From Streptomyces sp. VRA16 Mangrove soil (lineage in GTDB: Bacteria > Actinomycetota > Actinomycetes > Streptomycetales > Streptomycetaceae), in NCBI RefSeq assembly GCF_017377775.1, contig NZ_JAFVLN010000017.1, positions 1-64,000 of the forward strand: a DNA stretch of 64,000 nt, given 5' to 3'. Under the pieces are notes generated by a model. It was not told the origin of the DNA, ran no database searches, and saw only the letters and a list, made by a program, of their open reading frames with translations. Position numbers and translations under genes: made by a program. Of the stretch, positions 32,148 through 40,907 are shown piece after piece; within the stretch, counting starts at the first letter, position 1, and the number at the start of each line of letters is the position of its first letter.

Positions 32148-33137
32148 TCAGACCGCGAACACGGCCATGATCACGATGCAGCAGCCGAGCAGCGGCAGCG
32201 CCGTGGGCAGCTGCGCCTTGATCGGCCCGTACTGGTCCTTCAGTTCGAGCAGCGACGCCGGAACGATGTTGAAGTTGGCCGCCATCGGGGTGCAGAGCGT
32301 GCCGCAGAATCCGGCGAGCATGCCGATCGCGAGGACCCCGGGTTCGTTGCCGTGCATCTGCTGGATGAGGACCGGCCAGCCGATGGCCGCGGTCATCACC
32401 GGGAACGCGGCGAAGCCGTTGCCCATGATCACGGTGAACAGGAACATGCCGACGCAGTAGGCGATGACGGCCAGGTACGTGGAGTGGTCGGGCAGCACGT
32501 CGTTGACGATCTTCCCGACCTGGTCGCCGACCCCGGCGACGGCGAAGATCGCGCCGAGCACGGAGAGCAGCTGGGGCAGCAGCAGCGCGGAGCCCATGGA
32601 CTCCAGGAGCGAGCGCCCGGCGTGCAGCGGCACGGACGGCCTGCGTTCGCCGGTGACCAGCAGGCCGACGACGAGCGCGACGACACAGCCGAGCCCGAGG
32701 CCGATGAGTGTGGCCTTCCCGGTCTCGAAGAGGCCGGACTCGTCGAGGAACGAGGCGCAGACCAGGGCGACGACGGGGATGGTCAGCGCGGGGATGAAGA
32801 TCTTGCTGCCGAGCCGGGCGGCGGACGCCTCGCGCTCCTCGCTCGTGGTGGTGACCGGGACGCCCTTGCCGATGAAGTTGAAGCCCGCGAGGACGATGAG
32901 CGCGAGGACGGCGACGCCGAGCGGTTCGGCGGGCAGGGTCCAGCTCGCGGTGCCGGGGGTGGCCGCGTTCAGCTCGCCGTTCACGACGCCGGTGCCGTAC
33001 GGGAAGGTCAGTCCGAGCAGTCCCCAGAACGCGGCGGACGTCCAGCGCTTGGGATTGGTGCGGTCCATGGCCATCTGCACGGCCATGACGACGAATATGA
33101 GACCGATCAGCCAGTAGAGCCACTCGACCTTGATCAC
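32148..33137 (-). CDS. DUF979 membrane protein (putative 5-oxoproline system permease)
   Basis: Integral membrane protein of 329 residues with about nine hydrophobic segments (for example WLYWLIGLIFVVMAVQMAM, LGVAVLALIVLAGFNFIGKG, ALPLLGCCIVIMAVFAV). The GTG start overlaps the DUF969 stop, so the two proteins are likely partners in one complex. The 969/979 pair is repeatedly found with pcp and pxpABC, which supports transport of 5-oxoproline or pyroglutamyl peptides; direct function is not established. Confidence 0.88.
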   Translation of the reverse strand: MIKVEWLYWLIGLIFVVMAVQMAMDRTNPKRWTSAAFWGLLGLTFPYGTGVVNGELNAATPGTASWTLPAEPLGVAVLALIVLAGFNFIGKGVPVTTTSEEREASAARLGSKIFIPALTIPVVALVCASFLDESGLFETGKATLIGLGLGCVVALVVGLLVTGERRPSVPLHAGRSLLESMGSALLLPQLLSVLGAIFAVAGVGDQVGKIVNDVLPDHSTYLAVIAYCVGMFLFTVIMGNGFAAFPVMTAAIGWPVLIQQMHGNEPGVLAIGMLAGFCGTLCTPMAANFNIVPASLLELKDQYGPIKAQLPTALPLLGCCIVIMAVFAV

Positions 33138-33871
33138 TTGGCGGCCTCCTCGGCCTGGTCGGGACCGGCGGGCAGCGGCAGGTCGTGCTCGGCGGCGGCG
33201 AGGGACATCTCCCGGTCGAGCTGCCGGTCGAGCAGCAGCAGCCGGGAGCCGTGGATGAGGAAGGCGCAGACGGCCACCGGCACGGCCCACAGGGCGAGTT
33301 GGGTGGGTTCGAGCTGCTGGTGGTAGGTCGAGTTCACGAACCCGGTGATCAGCAGGATCGAGCCGATGGCGATGAAGCAGTCCTCGCCGAAGAAGAGGCC
33401 GACGGTGTCGGCGCCGGAGGCGTGCGAGCGGACCTTCTCGCGGACCTTCTCGGGCAGCTTCGCCCCGGCGCGGCGCTCGGCGGCGGCCTCCGCCATGGGG
33501 GCCACCATCGGGCGGACGCTCTGCGCGGGGCCGCCGATGCTGGTGAGTCCGAAGGCGGCGGTGACCTGGCGGATGAGCAGGTACGCGGCGAGGAACCGGC
33601 CGGCGCTGAGCTTTCCGAGGCGGCCGATGAGGGTGCGGGCCTGCTCCCGCAGGCCGTACCGCTCCAGGAGGCCGATCACGGGGAGCGTGACGGCGAAGAC
33701 GGTGATGGACCGGCTGTCGGCGAAGGCCCTGCCGAAGGCGGCGAGGATCTCCTGCGGGTTCATCTTGGCGAGCAGGGCGGTGGCGATGCCCGCGACACCG
33801 ACGACCAGGACGGGGTTGCGGCGCGTGACGAATCCGAGGATCACCACGAGCACGCCGAGAAGCACGATCAT
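33134..33871 (-). CDS. DUF969 membrane protein (putative 5-oxoproline system permease)
   Basis: About 245 residues with six or more hydrophobic segments (MIVLLGVLVVILGFVT at the N-terminus, ITVFAVTLPVIGLL, FIAIGSILLITGFVN). Family features include QVTAAFGLTSIGGPAQSVRPM. ATG 33871 (MIVLLG) is preferred, with AGAAGG upstream; the ATG 21 bases earlier adds MPQEGGP and has no ribosome site. First gene of the operon; divergent from pxpABC across a dyad-rich region. Confidence 0.88.
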   Translation of the reverse strand: MIVLLGVLVVILGFVTRRNPVLVVGVAGIATALLAKMNPQEILAAFGRAFADSRSITVFAVTLPVIGLLERYGLREQARTLIGRLGKLSAGRFLAAYLLIRQVTAAFGLTSIGGPAQSVRPMVAPMAEAAAERRAGAKLPEKVREKVRSHASGADTVGLFFGEDCFIAIGSILLITGFVNSTYHQQLEPTQLALWAVPVAVCAFLIHGSRLLLLDRQLDREMSLAAAEHDLPLPAGPDQAEEAAK

Positions 33872-33975
33872 GGGGCCGCCTTCTTGAGGCATGGAGGGAC
33901 GGGGCCAAAACGGCGGCCGGAGCGCAGCGTCGGCGACCCGGTTCCGTTTCGTGGAAGATGCACGGACCTTAGGGG

Positions 33976-34047
33976 ATCGTTGAACGATCGAACAAGGGGT
34001 ACGAGCGCTCGTAACAGAATCGACCCCTTGTCGAATCGTTCAACAAT
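33976..34047. promoter_or_regulatory. Large dyad operator between DUF969 operon and pxpABC
   Basis: Two 25-base arms (33976-34000 and 34023-34047) are inverted copies with 21 of 25 matches. Each carries a TnGTnnnACnA site of GntR/FadR type: ATCGTTGAACGAT on the left and the related ATTGTTGAACGAT (minus strand) on the right. Between them lies the perfect palindrome ACGAGCGCTCGT (34001-34012). Coordinated control of both operons by a GntR/FCD-type regulator is inferred; no such gene is nearby. Confidence 0.8.
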
Positions 34048-34063
34048 CGCTTACGTTGAGACC

Positions 34064-34828
34064 GTGATCCAGGACGTGATCGACCTCAACGCGGACCTCG
34101 GCGAAGGCTTCGGCCGCTGGACGCTCACCGACGACGAGGCCCTGCTCTCCGTCGTCACCAGCGCCAATGTCGCCTGCGGCTTCCACGCCGGTGACCCGAG
34201 CGTGATGCGCCGGGTCTGCGAGCTCGCCGCCGAGCGCGGTGTGCGGATCGGCGCGCAGGTGTCGTACCGGGACCTCGCCGGGTTCGGGCGGCGGGCGATG
34301 GATGTGCCGGCGGACGAGCTGGCGGCCGAAGTGGCGTACCAGATCGGCGCGTTGCGGGTGTTCGCGGAGGCGGCCGGAGCCACGGTCTCGTACGTGAAGC
34401 CGCACGGCGCGCTCTACAACCGGACCGTGCACGACGAGGCGCAGGCCCGCGCCGTGGTCGACGGTGTGCGGCTCGCGGGTGATGCGCTGCCGGTGCTCGG
34501 GCTGCCGGGGTCGCGACTGCTGGCCGCGGCCGAGGAGGCGGGGCTCGCCCCGGTCCGTGAGGCGTTCGCCGATCGCGCGTACACCCCGCAGGGCACGCTC
34601 GTGCCGCGCCGGGAGCCGAACGCGGTGGTCGAGGACGCGGAGGCGGTGGTGCGGCGCTCGGTCGACTTCGCCGTGGACGGCGGGGTCGAGGCCGTCGACG
34701 GTACGCGCGTCGCGGTCGCGGCCCGTTCGCTGTGCGTGCACGGGGACACCCCGGGGGCGGCGCGGATCGCGGCGCGGGTGCGGGCCGCGCTGGAGGGCGC
34801 CGGGGTCAAGGTGGGTGCGTTCGCGTGA
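34064..34828 (+). CDS. pxpA: 5-oxoprolinase subunit PxpA (LamB/YcsF family)
   Basis: Catalytic TIM-barrel subunit of the ATP-dependent 5-oxoprolinase that opens 5-oxo-L-proline to L-glutamate. The family opening IDLNADLGEGFGRW, the block ANVACGFHAGDPSVM and VSYVKPHGALYN are all present; about 254 residues. The GTG at 34064 is assumed; GTG 34076 (directly before IDLNADLGE) is an equally plausible start. Stop overlaps the pxpB start. Confidence 0.95.
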   Translation: MIQDVIDLNADLGEGFGRWTLTDDEALLSVVTSANVACGFHAGDPSVMRRVCELAAERGVRIGAQVSYRDLAGFGRRAMDVPADELAAEVAYQIGALRVFAEAAGATVSYVKPHGALYNRTVHDEAQARAVVDGVRLAGDALPVLGLPGSRLLAAAEEAGLAPVREAFADRAYTPQGTLVPRREPNAVVEDAEAVVRRSVDFAVDGGVEAVDGTRVAVAARSLCVHGDTPGAARIAARVRAALEGAGVKVGAFA

Positions 34829-35457
34829 GCGGGCTGCGGGTGCGTCCCGCCGGGCGGCACGCGCTCCTCGTGGAACTGCCGGACGGCGAGCGGACCGGCG
34901 CGCTCCACGCGGAGCTGCTGCGCCGCCGCGCCGCGGGCACGCTGGCGCCGGTCGCAGAGATCGTGCCGGGCGCCTGCACGATCCTGTTGGACGGGGTGCG
35001 CGACCCCGCGGCCCTGTCCCGCCAGCTCACGTCCCTGGACGTGCCGTCGACCGCGCGCGCCGAGGGGGACGTCGTCACGATCCCGGTGGTGTACGACGGT
35101 CCCGACCTGGCCGATGTGGCGGCGCTCTGGGGTGTCGCCGAGGACGAGGTCCCGGCGCTGCACGCCTCGTTCACGTACCGCGTCGCCTTCTGCGGCTTCG
35201 CCCCCGGCTTCGGCTATCTGACGGGGCTGCCGGAACCTCTGCACGTGCCGCGCCGGGACACCCCGCGCACCCGGGTCCCCGCGGGGGCCGTGGCGCTCGC
35301 CGGGCCGTACTCGGCGGTGTATCCGCGGGCGACGCCCGGGGGCTGGCAGCTCATCGGGTCCATGCCCGATCCGTCCGTCCTGTGGGACCCGGACCGGGAG
35401 CAGGCGGCGCTGCTGTCGCCCGGGACCCGGGTGCGCTACCGGAGTGTCCCGTCATGA
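34825..35457 (+). CDS. pxpB: 5-oxoprolinase subunit PxpB (KipI-like)
   Basis: 210-residue allophanate-hydrolase-subunit-1-like protein that forms the PxpBC kinase part, activating 5-oxoproline with ATP. Typical motifs: VYDGPDLADVAALWG, CGFAPGFGYLTGLPEPLHVP and the glycine-rich AGPYSAVYPRATPGGWQLIG. GTG start overlaps the pxpA stop (GTGA), ATGA at its end couples it to pxpC. Confidence 0.95.
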   Translation: MSGLRVRPAGRHALLVELPDGERTGALHAELLRRRAAGTLAPVAEIVPGACTILLDGVRDPAALSRQLTSLDVPSTARAEGDVVTIPVVYDGPDLADVAALWGVAEDEVPALHASFTYRVAFCGFAPGFGYLTGLPEPLHVPRRDTPRTRVPAGAVALAGPYSAVYPRATPGGWQLIGSMPDPSVLWDPDREQAALLSPGTRVRYRSVPS

Positions 35458-36317
35458 GCGTGAAGCTGACCGTGGTGCGCCCCGGCGCCCTCACCACCGT
35501 CCAGGACGCGGGCCGCCCCGGCCACGCCCACCTGGGCGTCCCGCGCAGCGGCGCGCTCGACGCCCCCGCGATGCGGCTCGCCAACCGGCTGGCCGGAAAC
35601 CCGGAGGGCGCCGCCGTCCTGGAGACGACGCTGACCGGCTGCGCCCTGCGCCCCGACCACCCGGTGACGGTCGTGGTCGGCGGGGCGCCCTGCCCGGTGA
35701 CGGTCGACGGCCGCCCGGCGCCGTGGGGCGCGCCCGTGCACGTACCGGCCGGGTCGGTCCTGGACGCGGGCCCGGCGACCCGCGGCCTGCGCTCGTACCT
35801 CGCCGTCACCGGCGGCATCGCCGTGGACCCGGTCCTCGGCAGCCGCGCCACCGACCTGCTCTCGGGCCTGGGCCCGGCCCCGCTGGCGGAGGGCGCGGTG
35901 CTCCCCGTGGGCGCGCCGCCGGTCCCCTCCCCCGCGCTGCCCGCGGCGGCCCCCTGGCTCGCGCCGCCCACCGAGCTGGTCCTGCCGGTGCACCTGGGAC
36001 CGCGCACGGACCGCTTCACACCGGCCGGCGTCCGTACGTTCCTGTCGGCGTCCTTCACGGTCTCGTCGCACAGCAACCGCATCGGCCTGCGCACCGAAGG
36101 CCCGTCCCTGGAACGGGAGTCGGCGGGCGAGCTGCCGAGCGAGGGCATGGTGCTGGGCGCCGTGCAGGTGCCGCCGGACGGGCGCCCCGTGGTGTTCCTC
36201 CACGACCACCCGACGACCGGTGGCTATCCGGTGATCGCGGTGGTGGCCGAGGAGTCCCTGGCCGCGGCGGCCCAGGCGGTGCCGGGCACACCGGTCCGCT
36301 TCACTGCGGGACGCTGA
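35454..36317 (+). CDS. pxpC: 5-oxoprolinase subunit PxpC (KipA-like)
   Basis: 287-residue biotin-dependent-carboxylase-like (allophanate hydrolase subunit 2) protein. Begins with VVRPGALTTVQDAGRPGHAH and GVPRSGALDAPAMRLANRL; later SNRIGLRTEGPSLER and SEGMVLGAVQVPPDGRPVVF. Completes the PxpABC complex. The end overlaps the convergent TetR gene by 17 bp. Confidence 0.95.
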   Translation: MSVKLTVVRPGALTTVQDAGRPGHAHLGVPRSGALDAPAMRLANRLAGNPEGAAVLETTLTGCALRPDHPVTVVVGGAPCPVTVDGRPAPWGAPVHVPAGSVLDAGPATRGLRSYLAVTGGIAVDPVLGSRATDLLSGLGPAPLAEGAVLPVGAPPVPSPALPAAAPWLAPPTELVLPVHLGPRTDRFTPAGVRTFLSASFTVSSHSNRIGLRTEGPSLERESAGELPSEGMVLGAVQVPPDGRPVVFLHDHPTTGGYPVIAVVAEESLAAAAQAVPGTPVRFTAGR

Positions 36318-36912
36318 GCCCTTCGTCGAGGAACTCCCGTACGTGCGCGAGCACTTGGTTCCGGTCTGTGCCGCGCAGGCCGATCGCCACGTGGATGGAG
36401 AACCCGTCGAGCAGCGCCCGCAGCCGCGCCGCGAAGCGGTCGGGGTCCACGCCCGGCCGGAACTCGCCGCGCGAGAGGCCCTCCGCGAGCAGCGCCACCA
36501 GGTCCCGGTGCCAGGCGCCCTCGATGGCGGCCTGCCGGGCGCGGGCCTCGTCGTCGGCGTTCTGCGACCGGTTCCACACCTCCAGCCACAGCGACCAGTG
36601 CGGGTCGCGGTGTCCGTCGGGCACGTACAGATCGACGTACGCGTCGACCCGCTCCCGCGCACTGCCGCCGCGCACGAGCAACTCCCGCCGCTCGGCGCCG
36701 AGTTGGTCCTCACTCCACTCCAGGGTGCGCAGCAGCAGCTCGTCCTTGGACCCGAAGTGGTAGGCGAGGTGCCCGCTGCTCATCCCGACCTCGCGCCCGA
36801 GCGCAGCCATGGTCAGCTTCTCCAGGCCGCTCTCGGCGATCATCGCCATGGTCGCGGCGAGCACGTTCTCGCGCGGCGGGGCGGGGGTGCGGCGGCGCGG
36901 TGCGGAGGTCAT
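36301..36912 (-). CDS. TetR-family transcriptional regulator
   Basis: 203 residues. HTH visible as NVLAATMAMIAESGLEKLTM and LGREVGMSSGHLAYHFGSKDELLLRTL; the C-terminal domain resembles BetI-type TetR_C. Coupled by ATGA to the preceding hypothetical gene and on the same strand as agmatine deiminase and the urease-like genes, so it is likely the regulator of that unit, rather than of pxpABC which it meets tail to tail. Confidence 0.92.
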   Translation of the reverse strand: MTSAPRRRTPAPPRENVLAATMAMIAESGLEKLTMAALGREVGMSSGHLAYHFGSKDELLLRTLEWSEDQLGAERRELLVRGGSARERVDAYVDLYVPDGHRDPHWSLWLEVWNRSQNADDEARARQAAIEGAWHRDLVALLAEGLSRGEFRPGVDPDRFAARLRALLDGFSIHVAIGLRGTDRNQVLAHVREFLDEGLSVPQ

Positions 36913-37391
36913 CGGTCGGCGGGCCCGCCCGGCCCGTCGTAGTAGCCGGGGGCGGCGACGAGGACCGAGGCGAAGTAGTGGTTGGGGTCGGCGGGGTCGT
37001 CGCTCGCGTTGGACCGCCACAGGGCGAGCAGCAGGTCCGGGGCGACGTAGGAGATGCCGTCGTCGCCCGGGGTCAGCGCGGCCGTGCGCGCGAGGCGCTC
37101 GCGCACGGCCGCGGCGGGCGTGCCGAACAGGTCGAGGCCGCGGTACAGGACCCGGTCGGCGCCGCCGAGGGGGTTCCACAGCTCGACGGCGGCGAGCCGC
37201 CCCGCCAGGTGCTCCAGGGAGATGCCCAGCCCGTCGGGCCGGTGCAGCCACACCCCTGCCCGGTCGCGCGGGCTGTGGAAGCCCGGCGCGCGCAGGCTCT
37301 CCAGCGCGGGGGCGGATTCCTCCCGGGTCATGCCGAGGCGCAGCGGCCCGACGCCCGTGGGCGGTTCGACGTGCAGGTCCATGCCGCCCAT
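36909..37391 (-). CDS. Hypothetical protein of the agmatine deiminase/urease-like operon
   Basis: About 160 residues, cytosolic. It opens with PPTGVGPLRLGMTREESAP and continues with RPDGLGISLEHLAGRLAAVE and ISYVAPDLLLALWRSNASDD. No family recognised; the opening resembles small proteins also found among Streptomyces immunity-like genes. The start (37391, or ATG 37382) has a weak ribosome site; the stop overlaps the TetR start by ATGA, and it lies 15 bases after the deiminase gene. Confidence 0.7.
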   Translation of the reverse strand: MGGMDLHVEPPTGVGPLRLGMTREESAPALESLRAPGFHSPRDRAGVWLHRPDGLGISLEHLAGRLAAVELWNPLGGADRVLYRGLDLFGTPAAAVRERLARTAALTPGDDGISYVAPDLLLALWRSNASDDPADPNHYFASVLVAAPGYYDGPGGPADR

Positions 37392-37405
37392 GATTCCAGG
37401 CCCGG

Positions 37406-38437
37406 TCAGCGCGGGGCGAGCGGCTGCTGCTGCGTGATGCAGTGGATGCCGCCGCCCGCCGCGAAGATCGTGCGGGCGTCGACGAGGCGGACCGTGCGCC
37501 GCGGGAACAGGCGGCGGAAGATCGCCGCGGCCCGCTCGTCGTTCGGGTCGTCGAAGCCGCACAGGACCACGCCGTCGTTGCAGAGGTAGTGATTGATGTA
37601 CGAGTAGTCGACCCAGGAGCCGTCGTCGGGGTCGGTGAGGACGGTCGGGGCGGGGACCCCGACGATCTCCAGGGGGCGGCCCTGCGCGTCCGTCTGCCCG
37701 GACAGAACGTCGATGATCTCCCGGCTGACCTCGAAGTCGGGGTGCGCGGGGTCCTCCTGCTCGTGCACCAGGACGACGCCGGGCGCGGCGAACGCGGCCA
37801 CGATGTCGACATGGCCCCGGGTGCCGAACCGGCCGTAGTCGCCGGTGAGTCCGCGCGGCAGCCAGATCGCCTTCGAGGTGCCGATGCGGGCGTGGATCTC
37901 GGCCTCGACGTCCGCCTTCGACCAGCCCTGGTTGCGGTCCGGGTCGAGCTGCACGGTCTCGGTGAGCAGCACCGTGCCCTCGCCGTCGACGTGAATGCCG
38001 CCGCCCTCGTTGACCAGGTTCGTGGAGTGCACGGGCACCCCGCTGAGATCGGCCACATGGCGGGCGATCTTGGAGTCGTGCTCCCAGCGGGCCCAGTCCT
38101 GGGCGCCCCACCCGTTGAACGTCCAGTCCACGGCCGCCAGTTCACCGGTCTCGCGGTGCTTCACGAACGTCGGGCCGATGTCGCGCATCCACGCGTCGTC
38201 GAGATCCCGCTCCACCAGCTCCACCGACGGGTCGAGGAGTTCACGGGCCGTCGCCTCCTGCCCAGGTCCCACGACCATCGTCACCGGCTCGAAGGCGCGG
38301 ACGGCATGGGCGACCCCGGCCCAGGCGGCGCGCGCCTCGGCGAGTTCCGTGTCGTCGGCGAAGGTCGGGTTGGGGCTCGGCCAGGCCATCCAGGTGCGCT
38401 CGTGCGGGGCCCACTCGGGCGGCATGAAGTACGTCAT
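37406..38437 (-). CDS. aguA: Agmatine deiminase
   Basis: Hydrolyses agmatine to N-carbamoylputrescine and ammonia. 343 residues of the PPAD fold: N-terminal MPPEWAPHERTWMAWP, substrate-binding RDLDDAWMRDIGPTF, catalytic His in GTRGHVDIVAAF and nucleophilic Cys333 in AAGGGIHCITQQ near the C-terminus. It follows the urease alpha-like gene with only a 10-base gap, so both are probably in one transcript. No carbamoylputrescine hydrolase (aguB) gene is adjacent. Confidence 0.93.
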   Translation of the reverse strand: MTYFMPPEWAPHERTWMAWPSPNPTFADDTELAEARAAWAGVAHAVRAFEPVTMVVGPGQEATARELLDPSVELVERDLDDAWMRDIGPTFVKHRETGELAAVDWTFNGWGAQDWARWEHDSKIARHVADLSGVPVHSTNLVNEGGGIHVDGEGTVLLTETVQLDPDRNQGWSKADVEAEIHARIGTSKAIWLPRGLTGDYGRFGTRGHVDIVAAFAAPGVVLVHEQEDPAHPDFEVSREIIDVLSGQTDAQGRPLEIVGVPAPTVLTDPDDGSWVDYSYINHYLCNDGVVLCGFDDPNDERAAAIFRRLFPRRTVRLVDARTIFAAGGGIHCITQQQPLAPR

Positions 38438-38447
38438 CGCAGGGACC

Positions 38448-40160
38448 TCAGAGGAAGTAGAGACGGTTGAGGGAGACGGAGTCGGCCGGTTCGGAGCGCA
38501 GCGGTTCTCCGTCGAGGGTGACGAGGCCGGTGCGCTGGTCCACGTCGACGGCTCCCGTGCGGGAGTTGAAGCGCAGGTCGGCGGGGCCGATGCCGCGCGT
38601 GCCGCGCACCGCGACCCGGCGGCGCCGCGTCGGCATCGTGTCGTGGCCGTCGTCGACGGCGGCCTGCGCGACGAACGCGACGGAGAGTTCGGCGGCGGTG
38701 GCGCCGTGCGCGCCGAACTGCGGCCCCAGGACGAGCGGTTCGCAGGTGTCGGTCGCCGCGTTCGGGTCGCCGACGACGCCGTACGCCGGGAAGCCGGACT
38801 TCAGGACGAGCTGCGGCTTCGCGCCGAAGTACTCGGGGCGCCACAGCACGATGTCGGCCATCTTGCCGGGCTCGATGGAGCCGATCTCGTGGGAGAGGCC
38901 GTGGGCGATGGCGGGGTTGATGGTGAGCTTCGCCATGTAGCGCAGGACGCGGTCGTTGTCGTGGCCGACGCCGGGGTCGCCGAGTTCGTGCTTCATCTTC
39001 CCGGCCATGGCGAACGTACGGCGCACGGTCTCGCCGGCCCGGCCCATGCCCTGCGCGTCGGACGAGGTGATGCCGATGGCGCCCAGGTCGTGCAGCACGT
39101 CCTCGGCGCCCATCGTCCCGGCGCGGATCCGGTCGCGGGCCATGGCGGCGTCGCCGGGCAGGTCGGGCTTGAGGTCGTGGACGGAGACGATCATGCCGTA
39201 GTGCTCGGCGACCGCGTCCCGGCCGAAGGGAAGCGTGGGGTTGGTGGACGACCCGATGACGTTGGCGACGCCCGCCATCTTCAGGACGTTCGGCACATGG
39301 CCGCCGCCGCAGCCCTCGATGTGGAAGGCGTGGATGGTGCGGCCTTCGAGGACGCGCAGGGTGTCCTCGACGGAGAGGCACTCGTTCAGGCCGTCGCTGT
39401 GCAGGGCGACCTGGACGTCGTGCTCCTCGGCGACACGCAGCGCGGTGTCCAGAGCCCGCGTGTGCGCGCCCATGTCCTCGTGCACCTTGAAGCCGCAGGC
39501 GCCGCCCTCGGCGAGGGCCTCCACGAGCGGGGCGTCGTGCGAGGACGAACCCCGGCCCAGGAAGCCGATGTTGACGGGCCAGGCGTCGAAGGCGGAGAAG
39601 GCGTGCTTGAGCGCCCAGGGCGAGTTGACGCCGACGCCCCAGACCGGGCCGAACTCCTGCCCGATGATCGTCGTCACGCCCGAGGCCAGCGAGGCCTCCA
39701 TGATGCGGGGCGACAGCAGGTGTACGTGCGTGTCGACGGCGCCCGCCGTGGCGATCAGGCCCTCGCCGGACACGATCGACGTGCCGGTGCCGACGACGAC
39801 GTCGACGCCGTCGAGGGTGTCGGGGTTGCCGGCCCGCCCGATGGCGTGGATGCGGCCTTCCCGGATGCCGATCGACACCTTCCTGATCCCCAGCGCGGCG
39901 TCGATCACGACGACGTTCGAGATGACCACGTCGCAGGTCTCGCGGACCGCGGCGGCCTTCAGGTGCAGTCCGTCACGGGCGGTCTTGCCGAATCCGGCCA
40001 GGAACTCGTCGCCGTACGCCTGGGAGTCGGACTCGACCTTGATGGTGAGCCCGGAGTCGCCGAGGCGGATGCGGTCGCCGGCGCGCGGGCCGTGCGTGGC
40101 CGCGTACTCGTGCGGGGTGAGGCGGCGGGCCTCGGCGGGGTGGCCTCCGGGGCGGCTCAT
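38448..40160 (-). CDS. ureC: Urease alpha subunit paralogue with altered active-site flap
   Basis: 570 residues, full length for UreC. Nickel ligands are kept: His145/His147 in DTHVHLL, carbamylated Lys225 in GACGFKVHEDM, His254 in VALHSDGLNE, His280 in HIEGCGGGH and Asp368 in TSSDAQGMGR. The mobile flap that in ureases reads MVCHHL is here IVSVHDL (residues 324-330): the flap Cys is Val327, the His after it (328) is kept, the next His is Asp. Start overlaps the gamma-beta gene stop. A second, accessory-free urease-like set of this kind is known in Streptomyces; true substrate is open. Confidence 0.92.
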   Translation of the reverse strand: MSRPGGHPAEARRLTPHEYAATHGPRAGDRIRLGDSGLTIKVESDSQAYGDEFLAGFGKTARDGLHLKAAAVRETCDVVISNVVVIDAALGIRKVSIGIREGRIHAIGRAGNPDTLDGVDVVVGTGTSIVSGEGLIATAGAVDTHVHLLSPRIMEASLASGVTTIIGQEFGPVWGVGVNSPWALKHAFSAFDAWPVNIGFLGRGSSSHDAPLVEALAEGGACGFKVHEDMGAHTRALDTALRVAEEHDVQVALHSDGLNECLSVEDTLRVLEGRTIHAFHIEGCGGGHVPNVLKMAGVANVIGSSTNPTLPFGRDAVAEHYGMIVSVHDLKPDLPGDAAMARDRIRAGTMGAEDVLHDLGAIGITSSDAQGMGRAGETVRRTFAMAGKMKHELGDPGVGHDNDRVLRYMAKLTINPAIAHGLSHEIGSIEPGKMADIVLWRPEYFGAKPQLVLKSGFPAYGVVGDPNAATDTCEPLVLGPQFGAHGATAAELSVAFVAQAAVDDGHDTMPTRRRRVAVRGTRGIGPADLRFNSRTGAVDVDQRTGLVTLDGEPLRSEPADSVSLNRLYFL

Positions 40161-40864
40161 CGGCCGTCCTCCTTCCGGTCCTTCTGGTCGACTCCGAGAT
40201 ATCCGCAGGCGGCGGCGCGGCGCAGCGCCTCCTCGCGGGCGCCGGGGGCGTCAAGGGGTCCGTCGACGAGACCGGCGAACCCGATGGCGACGCGCGCACC
40301 GCCGATCGGCACGAGCCCGACCTCGGCGGACTCCCCCGGCCCGAACCGCACCGAGGAACCGGCGGGCACCGCGAGCCGCATGCCGTACGCCTTCTCGCGG
40401 GCGAAATCGAGCCGCGGGTTGGCCTCGAAGAAGTGGAAGTGCGAGGTGACGGAGACCGGGACGGTCGCGGTGTTGGTGACGGTGAGCGTCAGCTCCGGCT
40501 CGGGGTCGCGGTGCTCCGGGCCGGGCAGCAGCGCGCCGGGCGCCGCCTCGCCGAGCCCGCCGCCCGCGATCGGGTCGCTCACGATCGCGAGCCTGGACCC
40601 GTCGTCGAAGACGGCCTCGACGTGCACCTCGGTGACCACGTCGGCGACGCCCGGCAGCACGTCGTCCGGGCCGAGCACGGAGCGCGCCGCCTCGATGGCC
40701 TCGGCGAGCCGCTTCCCGTCGCGGGCCGCCTCGCAGACGGTGTCCGCGATCAGCGCGGTCGCCTCCGGCACATTGAGCCGCAGGCCGCGGGCCTTGCGGG
40801 AGCGGGCCAGTTCAGCGGCTCCGAAGAGCAGCAGCCGGTCGCGCTCGGTGGGGGTCAGTCGCAC
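40157..40864 (-). CDS. ureA: Fused urease gamma-beta subunit (UreAB)
   Basis: 235 residues. The first 100 are the gamma subunit (RLTPTERDRLLLFGAAELA, ATALIADTVCEAARDGK, VLPGVADVVTEVHVEAVFDDG), the rest the beta subunit (VTNTATVPVSVTSHFHFFEA, NPRLDFAREKAYGMRLAVPA, SSVRFGPGESAEVGLVPIGG). GTG start; stop overlaps ureC by 4 bases. Fusion is known in some ureases, for example of Helicobacter and of secondary actinobacterial sets. No ureD, ureE, ureF or ureG gene is found in the window. Confidence 0.92.
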   Translation of the reverse strand: MRLTPTERDRLLLFGAAELARSRKARGLRLNVPEATALIADTVCEAARDGKRLAEAIEAARSVLGPDDVLPGVADVVTEVHVEAVFDDGSRLAIVSDPIAGGGLGEAAPGALLPGPEHRDPEPELTLTVTNTATVPVSVTSHFHFFEANPRLDFAREKAYGMRLAVPAGSSVRFGPGESAEVGLVPIGGARVAIGFAGLVDGPLDAPGAREEALRRAAACGYLGVDQKDRKEDGR

Positions 40865-40907
40865 GCCGTCACGCCTCCTGGTGATCGTTGAGCACTGCGT
40901 CCACAGG

